A DNA stretch of 56,653 nucleotides from positions 1-56,653 of the forward strand of contig AZLU01000174.1 of the NCBI GenBank assembly GCA_002224055.1. Direction: 5' to 3'. Origin of the DNA: Pezizomycotina sp. ARF18. Lineage: Eukaryota > Ascomycota. Below, piece by piece: positions 40,994-52,677 of this stretch. The notes under the pieces were generated by a model that made no database searches, was not told the origin of the DNA, and was given only the letters and a program-made list of their open reading frames with translations. Both the position numbers and the translations under genes were made by a program. The stretch's first letter is position 1; the number at the start of each line of letters is the position of its first letter.

Positions 40994-41203
40994 TTGCCCC
41001 CTTTAGCCCTATTCGGGATATAGATTTCAAACCCAACCGGCACTTCCAATTTTGGATTGAAAAGTAAAATTTCGAGAGGCAAAAAAAATAATTTGGGCAA
41101 CTTTAAGCACAAAACATACTTTAGCAGGCCCTTTTCACTTTTTCAGGCTTTCGATCACGGCATGTATATATCTATATATATACTATTTTAGGATTTTAGG
41201 GCT

Positions 41204-41204
41204 A

Positions 41205-41246
<42 letters not shown>
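41204..41246. repeat. TTA trinucleotide microsatellite
   Basis: About 14 TTA/ATT units in gene-free DNA. Confidence 0.85.
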
Positions 41247-41248
<2 letters not shown>

Positions 41249-42557
41249 CTATCAAGAGGTAGTAATATTATTATCAAGTCAACAGTCGGAATTAATTCCA
41301 AATAGACGATAGCGGTTTCTCCACGTTAACGAAATGTGCTCGGTTTGAAACTTTAGTTGCCACCACTTTACTACTACTGCTACTAAGCACGGAGGAAAAA
41401 AGGTCGGGCTCTTTGTCATGAACGGCGACAGAGAGAACCAAGATATATGTTCATCGTCTTCTCAGCTGCGGTGCTTTCGCCCTTTTTGATTACGAAATTC
41501 CCCTTGACACAATTCCCTCCACACCGATCTCGCAATTACATGTCAGTCGACAATTTTAAAAATAAATTTTAATTAGGTAGCTGATAGATCTCTTTACCAC
41601 CGAAAGCAACCGTCCACTTGGATTGCTTTCCGGTGTTCTGGTTCCTTTTCCTTTGCTATATTCATTGCTTCTTCACTGTTAACCTGTTTTTTTTTTCTTC
41701 TCGTTTTTTGGGCCCACCTTAGGGCACCGGCACTTTTATCAGACGGAGAATCAGACCTAGAACTGCAAAGGCTGATATTCATATTTCATCTTTTAATGTC
41801 GATCAATATAGCTATTATGAATATCTATATTATAGCTCACATTTGCTATTATCATTAGCAAAGGCCTTTGTTTTATTACCAGCAGCCAGTTTATAGGTAC
41901 AGTAATCAACTACCATTTTATTAGTTGTTCTAGAGCGAAATACGGAAGTCCCCCACGCCGGTGAATCTTAGCTGGCAGTGGACTACATTTATCAAATATT
42001 TGCGATTTGCTTTGGAATATGGCTCTGGATTTATACATATATATCTTATGATAATCGTCTGCCTGAGTTAAATGCACAAGTAGATAACAATTACCTTTCA
42101 TGAAGATCTTCCACGCAACTGATAAGATAGCCACAAAGTATAGGACTGTTACTCATACTAAGGTATCTTACATCGTCAACCGTATGTATTTGTCACCGTA
42201 TAGAAGTCACTTCCAGGCGGTCAAATATATAGGTATATATTTACACAGAAAAAAAAAAAAATAGAACAGGATATAGCTTTATCTTGGGAAAATAATGTTC
42301 GTTAATATACTCGAAGGCCGACCTGTCTATATGCTTTGCGAGGGGACTTGAACATCTGAAGAGCGTCATTTGGAAAGAACAGCCGTCAAATACTGCAACG
42401 TGCTAGTGTCAGGATTCTGACTTAGATAAATACGAAGTTTCTAACCGTTGGGCCTTCATATATGCTTAAAGCCATTTGAAAGTATTTCAATTCATTTGAG
42501 ATATTTTTGGCTCAGGGTTTACCCATATGTGAATGTGAAGATCAGTTTATTATCATG

Positions 42558-42566
42558 CCCCCCCCC

Positions 42567-42607
<41 letters not shown>
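42558..42607. repeat. Compound C9-T13-A28 homopolymer block
   Basis: Three consecutive homopolymers, C then T then A, without separating bases. The T/A part can fold back on itself. Confidence 0.8.
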
Positions 42608-42609
<2 letters not shown>

Positions 42610-43471
42610 ATGGCAAGAGGCGATGGATTCCTGTATGGCACGTAAAAGTACTATGTGTCTTTGAATTCACTTATTTATGTCTCTGAAAAGCTGCTGTCTA
42701 TGTAAGACTTTACAGGAGAAGAGAAACTCGACAAAGGGATGGTTACGCGAAATTTAAGATTAATTTAAGGTTTTCCTCGAACTGATCTGCGTGGTGACAC
42801 AAAATTCAGAAGCCCAAACGGATACTTCCAATTTATAATTAAACCGTCGGAAGTTACCTTAAACTTTCACTTTCAATAATATAACGGCTGTTGCCGTATA
42901 TACGGTATAGTTATCATAGTTGGAAATAGATAACTCATCAAAAACGTCACAGGTATTCATTAATTCAAAGGAATAAGGGGTCTCAGTGATGATGATAGCT
43001 CTAGTCATTCTTGTTGACCCGAGTGTCGCATTATAACAACAGCTAGAAATAATTGTTCCAACGACGGCGACAGTATTCGTAAGTTCTTGCTCGGCAAAAA
43101 ACCTTGCTACTTATATCATATCGAGAGTTCAGACTAGATCACGCGAACGCAAAGGATGGCCGTTTGCATGGAGTGATAAACGAGGTGCACACGCTTCTTT
43201 GTACATCTGTCTGGGCTTTGAGTGACAGTTTGTAGAATCATTAGGTTATTCTCACTCCGCTTAAGTTTTCCCCTTTACAACTCAATGGCATGAATCTGTT
43301 ACATCATTCTGATCGTTCTTCAATCCAACTACATCGGGTAAATCCCATATTACAATAACAAAAGCCAAACATGAAAATAAGCCAAAAAAACTACAATCAG
43401 TCGCCATGCGGCGTCCATACGACACATTGTGTCTTCTCCGATACCCTCTGTGCTTTGTTCTAGATGTATCA

Positions 43472-44961
43472 TCACATACTCCTTCCTCCAGTCACGACCA
43501 ACTGATTAATTAGAACAGAAGAAATTCACGTCAGCATGTTTCAATAGTCGCTTTAAAAAAACCCTTCAGCTGTAGATCGAATTGGCTTACATTATGTCCG
43601 GTAATGTATGATGTCAGGGGCTGGCAAGTGTAAGTATCGCCATGGCGGCTTCGGTTGGCGTTCCGGCGCGGCCCAGAGGGATATCCTTAACCCTGGCTTG
43701 ATCGTTAGAGTCTGCCCCGGGAATACGATGGCAATTTTCTGCCCCTCGTGCATTGCAAATGCACCGCTCTCTTTCGCAGCGGTGAGCCTTGTTTTCTATT
43801 GAGAAAATATAACACGATGATTATCAGTTATCGCAGGCTACTATCAGGCTGATAAGACAGCAACATTATCTCGGAGGACGGCGTCAACGAGGGAAAGTGG
43901 GAAGGCATGGTCTCACAATATAACCAAAAGTCACTGTATATTTGCAACATATACAGTCAGCGGACGGAAAGCTCACAGAAGGAAGAGTAACATGTGAGAG
44001 ATAAGATATTCAATACGAACCTACGTTAACCCTAACGCCGAACCTGCTCCACTCCTTCGCTAATGTCTTTGTCATCCCGATCTGACCAGCTTTAGCAACG
44101 CTATAGTTTATCTGACCTGAATTATAAAGAAAATTAATCAGGTTAGCATGCTGGTTGAATAGGTGAGCTTACCAAATAATGATATAGCTTTACTTTCAGG
44201 GGGAGAATCATACCTGCATTTCCATTATATCCAGTCGTCGATGACACATTGACTATTGTTCGGTTCTCGCCGTCATTGAGTCTAAAGTACGGAGCTGCAG
44301 CGCGGATCAGTCTGAAAGGTGCTGTGTTGTGGCTAATTTTTTTTAACAGTGCGAGGATATACAAGGTCAGTATGCGTGTACATGCTACTAGAGCATAGCT
44401 GCACATGCAAATATCTTAGAAAGTGTGCGCCTGCAGATTTTTTCGGTTTTAGAGGGTGCATTTTCTCTTACATCGCGAACATGCTCTCCCACTGCTTATC
44501 TGTCATCTTGTGCACAACACCGTCCCAGGTGAAACCAGCATTTGTAACACTGCAGAGTTGTTATAACACGATCGTTGTTGTTGTTGTTGTTGTTGTTGTT
44601 GTTAGTACGCAAGTTACTCTAATCCGGTTAAAAAAAAAAAACCCTTTGCCATGACTGATCCGCAGTCTTCTCCAGAATTGGGAATTTAACGTACATATGG
44701 TGAATCTTTCCATCTCCTCCAAGGTCTGCGGCAGCCTTTACTAGCTGGTCGGCATATTCCTGGGATATTACGTCTCCTGGTACTGCGGTCGCCGTGCCTC
44801 CGGATTCGTTGATCGCTTTCGCGACTGCTTCAGCCTTATCTGGCGAAACACGGAAATTCGTGTCAGATCATTAGACTAGGTGACTAGCAGACCTTTCCCC
44901 TCTAAGAAGTTCCCGAGAGAAAAAGGCAAAACGGAAGAATTGGAAGAAATGGGCAGTTTCT

Positions 44962-44995
<34 letters not shown>

Positions 44996-45171
44996 TTTAT
45001 CGATATCCGCAACCACAACTCTTGCCCCTTCGTTCGCAAAAAGCCTAGCGCATTCTGCACCGATACCTTGACCTGCGCCAGTGATAATCGCAGTCTGGTC
45101 CTTTAGCATACCATTGGGAAGTTCCCCGACATGTGCTTCTGGATTTGTCCGAGACGCGCGTTGGCAGCCAT
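43472..45171 (-). CDS. Short-chain dehydrogenase/reductase (FabG-like)
   Basis: An NAD(P)-dependent oxidoreductase of the classical SDR family; the substrate is unknown. It starts [16 protein letters not shown] at 45171. After one shift, [19 protein letters not shown] carries the TGxxxGIG cofactor loop, and [10 protein letters not shown] ends exon 1. Later exons give [56 protein letters not shown], and [16 protein letters not shown] with the catalytic Ser. Next comes [20 protein letters not shown] with Tyr and Lys (YxxxK) intact, then [11 protein letters not shown] later exon gives [20 protein letters not shown], then [19 protein letters not shown] and SYITGHN. The last exon reads LVVTGGRSM with TGA at 43472-43474. 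At least six introns; one between VRVN and KTRL hides a short segment I could not place. Introns contain long homopolymers (44964-44992) and an AAC repeat. Confidence 0.9.
44572..44602. repeat. GTT (AAC) microsatellite in an SDR intron
   Basis: About ten GTT units on the + strand. In the transcript this reads TACTAACAACAAC, so the repeat grows out of a perfect branch-site-like sequence upstream of the acceptor CTGCAG before the NAGFT exon. Confidence 0.8.
44964..44992. repeat. Poly(T) tract next to the SDR 5' splice site
   Basis: 29 T on the + strand. In the transcript the donor reads GTAAAAA, the A run starting within the 5' splice site that follows the ADIDK codons. Confidence 0.8.
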
Positions 45172-46074
45172 TGTAGTAAATGATTTATGTGCAGTCGGCT
45201 AGCGATAGCGAATGATAGCGAAATAGAAAGAGAAATTATCCGGCGATGATGAATTAAAGGATAAGAGAGAGAAAAACGGGCAAGGGAGGTAGGCCTACGA
45301 TGTATATAACAAAAAGTCTCCATGGCGGCGGTAGTTATCGTCCTCTTTTTTGCCTCGGCTGATTTTCCCCCTTTTTTCCAGCTTCAACTTGACGGCAGTG
45401 GGGACGGGACAAACCCCACGTTTTTGTCGTATAGCCCCGGCTGCCGTTGCCGGTCTTTCCGTGAAGATAAAAGTGGGCGATTGTCGTTGATATTCTGCAG
45501 GCTAAAGTATATTGACCCCACACTGTTCTGTTTGGCAAATTATCCGCAGTGTAAAAATTGCAATTTCACTGGTATAATACAAATTTAGGAAACGTATGAA
45601 TATTGCGGTTAATCTTCGCCAGAAGACGCAAAGTCTTCATGGACGACTACTTTGTTTATATTTTATTTACATGCCCGAACAATACGATATTCCCCCTCCT
45701 TCGACATAGCCATTTCGTACTAGAGCTTGAGAAAAGCTTGAGTATACACAACTTCGTAATATTAAAAAAAAATAAGACAAAGAAGGAATATTTATAAGTA
45801 GACTGTTCTGTTAACAATCTCCTTTTAGATACAATATATATATATATATCCTAGAAGTAGGAAACCAAGGGTGCAATTGATGCAAAGTTCTAAAAAATTG
45901 AAGGAGCGAATAAGAAAAAAAAAAAAAAAAAAAAAAACAATAATAAGAAGGGATAAAAAAGAATGGCCTTCTAGAAGTGCCTTTCAAATTTCCTTGCTAT
46001 ATTTCATAACTTCGTATCGGTTTGCGCCTCGAATTGCGCACGAAAGTTGCAGTCTTCTTCAATAGAATTGGCTG
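45172..46074. promoter_or_regulatory. Upstream region of the SDR gene
   Basis: Lies between the SDR start (left) and the 3' end of the rhodopsin-domain gene (right), both on the - strand. It contains an A run at about 45915-45937 and a TA repeat at about 45836-45849. No gene was recognised. Confidence 0.5.
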
Positions 46075-47440
46075 CTAATTCTGCAGGTAAAGGTGTTTCC
46101 ATCCGTCTGCAATCGGTGGCATTTCTGGAACATCTCTATCCGATTCAGTCTCGTCGGTATTAGAACGTCCTCCGTATCTACTACTTGAAACTGAGTATCG
46201 AGAGGACCTTGAAGACCATCGCGAAACTGACGTGCCCGATGTAGTCGGTCGCGAGGTGGCAGAGTACAAAGTAGCAGGCCTACTAGCTGCCGAATCCGAT
46301 GACGATACCGGCCGCACTTCCCAGACTGACTGCCCGTTCAGCACAATCTTGAGGTTTCGGTAATCTGGGCTCTGGATCTCCTTTACGAGTACGGTGCTTT
46401 TCACCACTTCGCTACGCCTGGCCTTTTGAAGATCCTCCGCGCGTTCGTTAGGGTTGAAGAGATTGTTATCTTGTATCTGATAGGCTACGTGAGAAAGTCT
46501 TTGCCCATTAACCGCCTCCTCAGTCGGTACCCTCGGTAGATCCTTGTCGTACGCTTCCTCGTCGTTGCCATAAAATGTTGTCCTCCGCTTTCGAATCGGC
46601 CGTAATTCGACAACTGGGGTATCGATAAGGGTAGAATAAGCAGCTTTGATACTAAGGGCAGGTTTGCTGCTATCAAGGCGAAGTCTCTTCCATGTGTGCC
46701 CAACCAACTGTCTGCTGGACGGAATCCACTTTGACATGTGTAATCAGCCGGAGAATCGAAAGGGCAACTACTAAGGCCCATGTAAATACAGGACAGCGAG
46801 CCCAAGCTTTTTACGAAGCGTAAATGATGCCTAAAAAAGAAAGGTACTGGAGCCAAAAGAACCAAGCCATCCGTTACGATTGCCGTGATACCTGTACCAT
46901 ACGTAAAGAGCGGGCTTTTGTGGCACTTCTGCTTCGCTGGTTCGTCAATGTTCCAGAAATCGGACATAGGTATGCAGCTCAAAAGCAAGGCGAAGGTGCT
47001 GAAAACCATGCCGATGCGCATACTCCCGCGATGATTCCAAGGTATCTACGCGCATACCGGCTTTGGTTTTGACCGCTAGCAAGCCACCTGACGTAAAATG
47101 CCAGCATGGAAAACTTGACGGACCACATGCTAAGAATGTAGACCGCCTCGAATCCGACGAACAGTTTAAGCGCGAGGGTAATATCGTGCTTTTGGACGGG
47201 TCCATCTCGGCCTCCTGCGGACCCCCAAACAATAAATTCAGCCACTTGAGTCCTCCAAGGTGGTCAAGCATGTTAATTATCAGTTTGGTTAGCCATTAAA
47301 AAAACCATCGCGGATATTGCGAACCATCATCCCACCACAGCTTTGACTTCACCCTCGTTCGGCAGAATATTCGTAGAACTACGCTACGAAGGCAAAGACG
47401 AACACGAACATTGCGGTGCCATGTATGCTCCTGGTGTTGC
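46075..47440 (-). CDS. Fungal rhodopsin-domain integral membrane protein
   Basis: Belongs to the large Pezizomycotina family of seven-helix proteins with the fungal rhodopsin domain (Rhodopsin_dom_fun; the domain found in Pth11-like GPCR candidates). The N-terminal part, in a poorly preserved frame, reads LRSVVLRIFCRTRVKSKLWW followed by DD, as in the helix 1-2 loop of the family. Further on are KLFVGFEAVYILSMWSVKF, SMLAFYVRWLA, then IGMVFSTFALLLSCIPMSDF with WNID, KCHKSPLFTYGTGITAIVTD and GLVLLAPVPFFF, the diagnostic C-x-x-S-(P)-F-x-Y-x-T-G-x-T-x-x-x-D-x-x-x-x-x-x-P pattern. A long Ser/Arg-rich cytosolic tail follows (SRPTTSGTSVSRWSSRSSRY) ending PPIADGWKHLYLQN with TAA at 46075. Helix 6-7 sequence near 46700-46790 is scrambled by shifts. 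The start is not fixed and no CFEM domain is seen. Confidence 0.82.
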
Positions 47441-48723
47441 CGTATTTACTTCCCTCAGAAAGGGAGGGAAACGGGGCATATCTAATACAACCTGCCCTCG
47501 GGACCGGTGAGGTATCGTAGATACCTAAAGTATCCCCGTATGATTACGCTTCACAAGCGTAGTGCCCTCCATTTCGACCGATTATCGCCCGTAATTTCTC
47601 GTCCCACTTAATTCTCCTTCTCACAGCCCTTCCCTTAATCTCCAATTCAGCGGATATCTCGGATACTTTCGGCTCACTTCCCCACGTTATCTACAAGCAA
47701 CTAACTCTCTAGTTCAATTTAGTTTAGTAAATAAAATCAATCACCCTCTAGAACTCCAAAACTGTTATGGGTATGGAAAAGGAAGACTCACCCGCTATAT
47801 ACCAAACTTTCGAAATTTGCAATTGCTCTGCAGCCCTCGGCGTAATCCTTCTACCTCAAAAGGAAAAGGAAATAAAATATAATAAGAGAAAAATAAATTG
47901 AAAGGAAACAAAAACTCTTCCAAGTAATAAAATTTATTTACAATATAGAAACGAAAGGACCGCCAGCGGCATGGAGAAGTGAAAGGTGGAAAGAGAAGAG
48001 AGATAAGCGGAAGTAGTTCACGTGAGAAACTTGAACAAATTTAAAGGAACGCACGAGATTTATATGGGAAAAAAGGGAAATATGAAAGACCCTGGGGCAA
48101 ACAAAGAGGAGAGAGAGGCTCCGCCCGGTGAAAGCAGGATGGATTTTATTATAAAATAAAAGGCGAAAATGGCCGCGCCGCTGCTTTAATTATGAGGGGG
48201 CGCCGGCCAGCAGTTCCTCATTTGGGGATAGCGATAAGTGAAGCATGGACCGGAAATTGCAAGAAAAAAAAAAAAAAAAAAAGCACAGACATAAAGTAGA
48301 TTAAGTCTTGATGAAGGACGATGTTGAAAGTAAATAACAATAATACGTAAAGAAGTTTAATCAACGGTAAGGTAAGGTAAAAAATGGGGGGCGGTTTCTT
48401 AATATTATCTGAGACTATCAGAGACGAGAAGCAGTTGCACACGCGCAAATAAGACACGAGAGCGGTTTCCCTTTACTGGTGAACTGGTGAACTCCACTCT
48501 CGCTGGTGCGTTGTCGCGGTGGTTCGTCTAAAATCGAAGGGGGAGAGAAGCGCAGGAAGTGTGACCGACCCTGTTCCGGAACGCTAGGGGATCATGTTAT
48601 TTTGCGACATCAAGAGACGATGATCAAAATTATATTCCCGTTTATTTCTCTAATTATTTGCATTTTCCCTTAAGGCTACACAAGCAGTAATCGTACTGTT
48701 TCGGATTGAATATCTCTCTAATT

Positions 48724-48777
48724 ATTTATTTATTTATTTATTTTATTTTTTTTTTAAGAGAGAGAGAGAGAGAGAGT
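48724..48777. repeat. TTTA repeat followed by GA microsatellite
   Basis: Several TTTA/ATTT units run into a T tract, then about nine GA units. Gene-free DNA. Confidence 0.75.
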
Positions 48778-49381
48778 TTGGGGGGTACGCCTCCTTCATC
48801 GGGGCATTATTTCGTACCCCAATCCTACCTGTAAATTCTCTTAACCAGATTCTACAATTTCTTGTTACAAGTAGAGGCTGAGAGCTTGAGCTGTTGATCT
48901 AAGCAAATGAGACACAAACGAAACCGTCTGCTGCCCTAAGAAGAATATTATCTTCACCGCAACACCGTTCAACTGGCTAGCACTACAAGCGTAAATTAGC
49001 ACTAGCTGATCTATTGTAGTCGGAATTTTGGGATCGTAGAGTTGCAATTCAAAGTGAAACAAGAACAAACGGATTTGAAAGACCAGAAACACAACCTTTG
49101 GGTATTATTACAGTGCCGATAACAATGGACTTTTGTGAACCCTTGCCATTTCCTCGTAGGGCTATCGACATGTCCTTCATCATTATCAAGTCATCGCAGA
49201 TTCCTCTTTGTCATATGCACTCCTATGTTTGCAATATACCAGATCATTACAAATAGTTTTTCCTATTATCGTGAGAACGTGGGCATGATAGTACAAAGTT
49301 TTACTGTATTTCGAAACTCGTGGTGTTTCGCAGAATTCGACCCTTGTTTCAACGGCATTCTCAGCTGTCAAAAGAGAACCC

Positions 49382-49413
<32 letters not shown>

Positions 49414-52153
49414 TTTCCTAGGCTAACTGGCCGCTCGCTGCTCATCAATAATCCTTCGTATGCAAGCAATAATGAAATAATAATAGTCCTTGAGATATTT
49501 TTTAGAAGGATATAAACAAAAAATTTGTTGAAGCAATAATTACTATAATCAATTTCGAATTCTTCCCTTTTGGAAATTCGTTTCGTTTATCAGTTATCAT
49601 GTCATCCCACTTTTATATTCCGTCTACATTAATATTACCAATGTATTATAGGTTTTTTTCCCTGGAATTCAAAATATTGAGAACGCTTCTGTTGAACACA
49701 ATGCTACCAGTAGTTCTCTACGGTAACACGAACAAAGTCCATTTAGCCCAAATCGATTAAATCTTTGTATAGTGGCATGCTAAAGAGCGATGCACCGATG
49801 GTGGATTTTTGCTATCTAGTAAATTACACCAAGCTCCTCGCCATCAACCATGATCCTGGCCGCGAGGAGGTCTAAAGAACCATGGTAAGTAGAGCTATCT
49901 TTTTGAGATATAAATGTTATAGCCTAGCATCTCAAGACAATCGTTCGGATAGATGCTTATACCAGTTTCATGATCTAACATGTCGCGTTTCTATCGCCCA
50001 AATCTTGACAAAATCTAAAGTCACTCCTGCTTCTAAATTCTAGGCTACCAATCGTGTAGTCGTGGATTGAAGGACTTCTCTACCCTTTAGTCTACTTTAC
50101 CGTTACGATACGGTTTGATGAATTGTCTGTTGATGCGAATTATAGTCCCAATATTCTCTCTCTCTAGTTTTATTTTATTTTATTTTTTAATTCTGCTACA
50201 AACTCGCTACATTTTTTTCCACGAATAGTCGCTGCTGAGGTACGTAAAGGAAGGTATCCTCCCTTTGGTAAGATGTTCGCAAGGGTTGAATGTTTACGGG
50301 GCTTTCCGGGTGAATGAGGATTAGGATTTATATATAACTATTTGAAGAGAGCTGTGTTCATGATCTGTCTAGATACATGGAACAAAATCTGCCAGAAGTA
50401 AGAAAAAAAAAAAACATTGGAGACAAAACGGTGTCCGCGATCTCTCGGAGCTTGTTTCTAGTTGATCGCTTGCAAAATGTGGAGTAGGACCCTTAAAAAG
50501 CTTCAAACGAAACCCCGGACCTGAAAGTCGGTGGCTAGCGAAACTCCACCCAATAATAGAGGAAAGATGTGACTTTCAGAGGACAAGATGAGAGTTTAAA
50601 AAAAAAAGAGAGAAACGCGGAACTTCAGGAATTATAACGTTCCACTTGGGGAATTAATACAGCGATCCCGACAGGATCGCAGGAATATAGTGGATATAAA
50701 CTATATAGTCTGCGACCTGTGACAGGCTATTTTTGTACTTGAGATGCAAGTTTCTGCGTTGCGAAGGCTCGAAAAAAGGATACCCTATTAGGTCACTATA
50801 GCTAACTTGAGCATCAGAACAACTGCATGTGGCGGTCCTTGTGGGTTAGGTTCAATGTAGAACCACGACAATTGCCAAAAAATGGTAATAACAATAATAG
50901 TAATAAAAGGAGAAGATAAAAACCAAGACCGCTATACAAACACCTGGAAAAGATATTTTCATGAAGATATATATATTTAACGTTTTGGCCTTAAACCAAT
51001 CGTAGTCGAGATTTTGGAAGTTTAAAAGGAGTATCGCGTCAAGGTCGAGAGTCCTTTGTACAAAATTGAATATACCTCACTTGCAGACCTCTGATATGAT
51101 CTTCATCTATACTCAAAATTCAAATTACGTATTTGCCTAGCTGAGACGCTATGGAGCAAAGATAATTATATTCTAATAATGCTTATATCTATGCAGGCCG
51201 AAGAACAACTTAAGTGTTTCCGAGACTATGTCACTCTTGCATAGGTTTATGCGAGTGTTGTTGAAGCACGTTGGAAATTTTACATTCTTTTCGTCGTAAC
51301 TAGGTCCAGAAACACCGAAGTTCAGTACACGCCGAAGTGATTGCGTACTGCAAAAAGAACCATATCCTAGTTGCTTGTATTTGAGACGGTTTCTATTAAT
51401 ATTTATTATACTTTATCACGATAAACTTGTTGGGAAAATTTTGCAGTTTATCTGATCTAAGGCATGAGCATGCGGCCCCTTCCATGGGCAGCAGAAGAAA
51501 AAGAAAGGCTTTGCAGCTCGCTCGTGATTTCGGGCGTTACCTGGGTTTCTTTTAACTTAGGATTTCGATGTAACGGCTACAGAATTGTAATGATTCATCC
51601 AGAAAAACTATATGCAGATATATACGTGCATGTCGCTTAGCGGAGTTACTTCCTTTTAAATAAAAGCGAATACTATTGATACTGGAATAAGATAGAACTC
51701 TATACCTCAGCGACGACTTATAAAGTATATCTCGACCTTATGGAGTCTCGGCGTTTAATATTAGCAATTGAAACAGTTAACGCCTGCTGTGATTCCAATC
51801 CACGTCGACTTCTCAGTAGTATTGCAGCGCCTTCTCTTCAGAAGATAGGATCGTATTAAATTTAGAACCACGTTTGGCGGCCCGGTAAAAGGGGGCGTCG
51901 CAGGATCTTATTGGCTGTCTTCGCAGTTGTACTTTTTAAATTTTTTCGCGTCCCTGCATCCGCACAGCCCGTTTGTGGAATCTCACCCACCAACAAGGCT
52001 GATGGCAATGCCCTCATTTGTGCCCCAAATTTCTTATACTCACAGGCTAGTTGGTTACGTGTCGAAAATAGAGAGGACAAAAGGGGGTTAACAAGTGAGA
52101 ATAAATACTTATATTATAGCTTATTTATAAGTATGTACAAATATGACTAACTA

Positions 52154-52179
52154 GCTTGTGAGAGTTGCTTGTGAGAGTT
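52154..52179. repeat. Tandem 13-base repeat, two copies
   Basis: The unit GCTTGTGAGAGTT occurs twice head to tail (52154-52166 and 52167-52179). No coding context. Confidence 0.85.
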
Positions 52180-52677
52180 AATTGCTCGAGTGTTAACGAG
52201 GGTTTCAGGGAAAGGATATTTTAGCTCTAACGTTTGGCGCGGAAACTTTATCGCTCGTCACAGGGGCAGGCAGATAGAAAGTAAGAATTCCCTTTTTTTC
52301 TTTTGAAGGGGCTGTTCCAATAAATAGTGACGGATCTGTGAGGTGACAATTCCAACAAGAAGCTGTACCGCACTGCAAAAAGGAAAACAAATATAAGCCA
52401 GCTTGTAGCCGCCAAAACTTTTCTGAAGAAACATTATCATCAAATCCTTTTTATAACATTCACGATATTACTGTTGTTGGTATTTTCTACTTTGTCGGCT
52501 GGTATGAGTATTTGATATTTTGAGCTATTCGTACGACAATCAGCGGTGTGACATGCTTTTCTTGAACAACGCTTCGTCTGTTTCTTTGCTTCGCCGTGTA
52601 ACCGGCTTATATTCACACCTTCAGAGGAACAAAGGAAGAAAGGGGCTCTTTGCTCGACCACAATTTATCGCAATATA

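Larger units (their letters stand above)
38120..43471. other. Gene-free AT-rich block
   Basis: About 5.4 kb without a recognisable gene. It carries a 34-base poly(T) (38609-38642), poly(A) runs (40386-40404; 40598-40622), poly(T)/poly(A) junctions at 40958-40993 and 42567-42607, and a TTA microsatellite at about 41204-41246. Frames are short and without family resemblance. This may be old repeats degraded beyond recognition. Confidence 0.5.
47441..52677. other. Gene-free AT-rich block
   Basis: About 5.2 kb with no recognisable gene. It contains poly(A) tracts (48264-48282; 49388-49413), a TTTA repeat followed by a GA microsatellite (48724-48777), a GGTAA repeat near 48366, a tandem 13-base repeat at 52154-52179, and a frame pair of about 75 codons at 51862-52150 that is open on both strands. 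None shows family resemblance. Confidence 0.5.

Noticed and set aside
51862-52150. Overlapping 72-79 codon frames on both strands
   Set aside because: Their length is compatible with chance; no motif, splice context or conserved composition.
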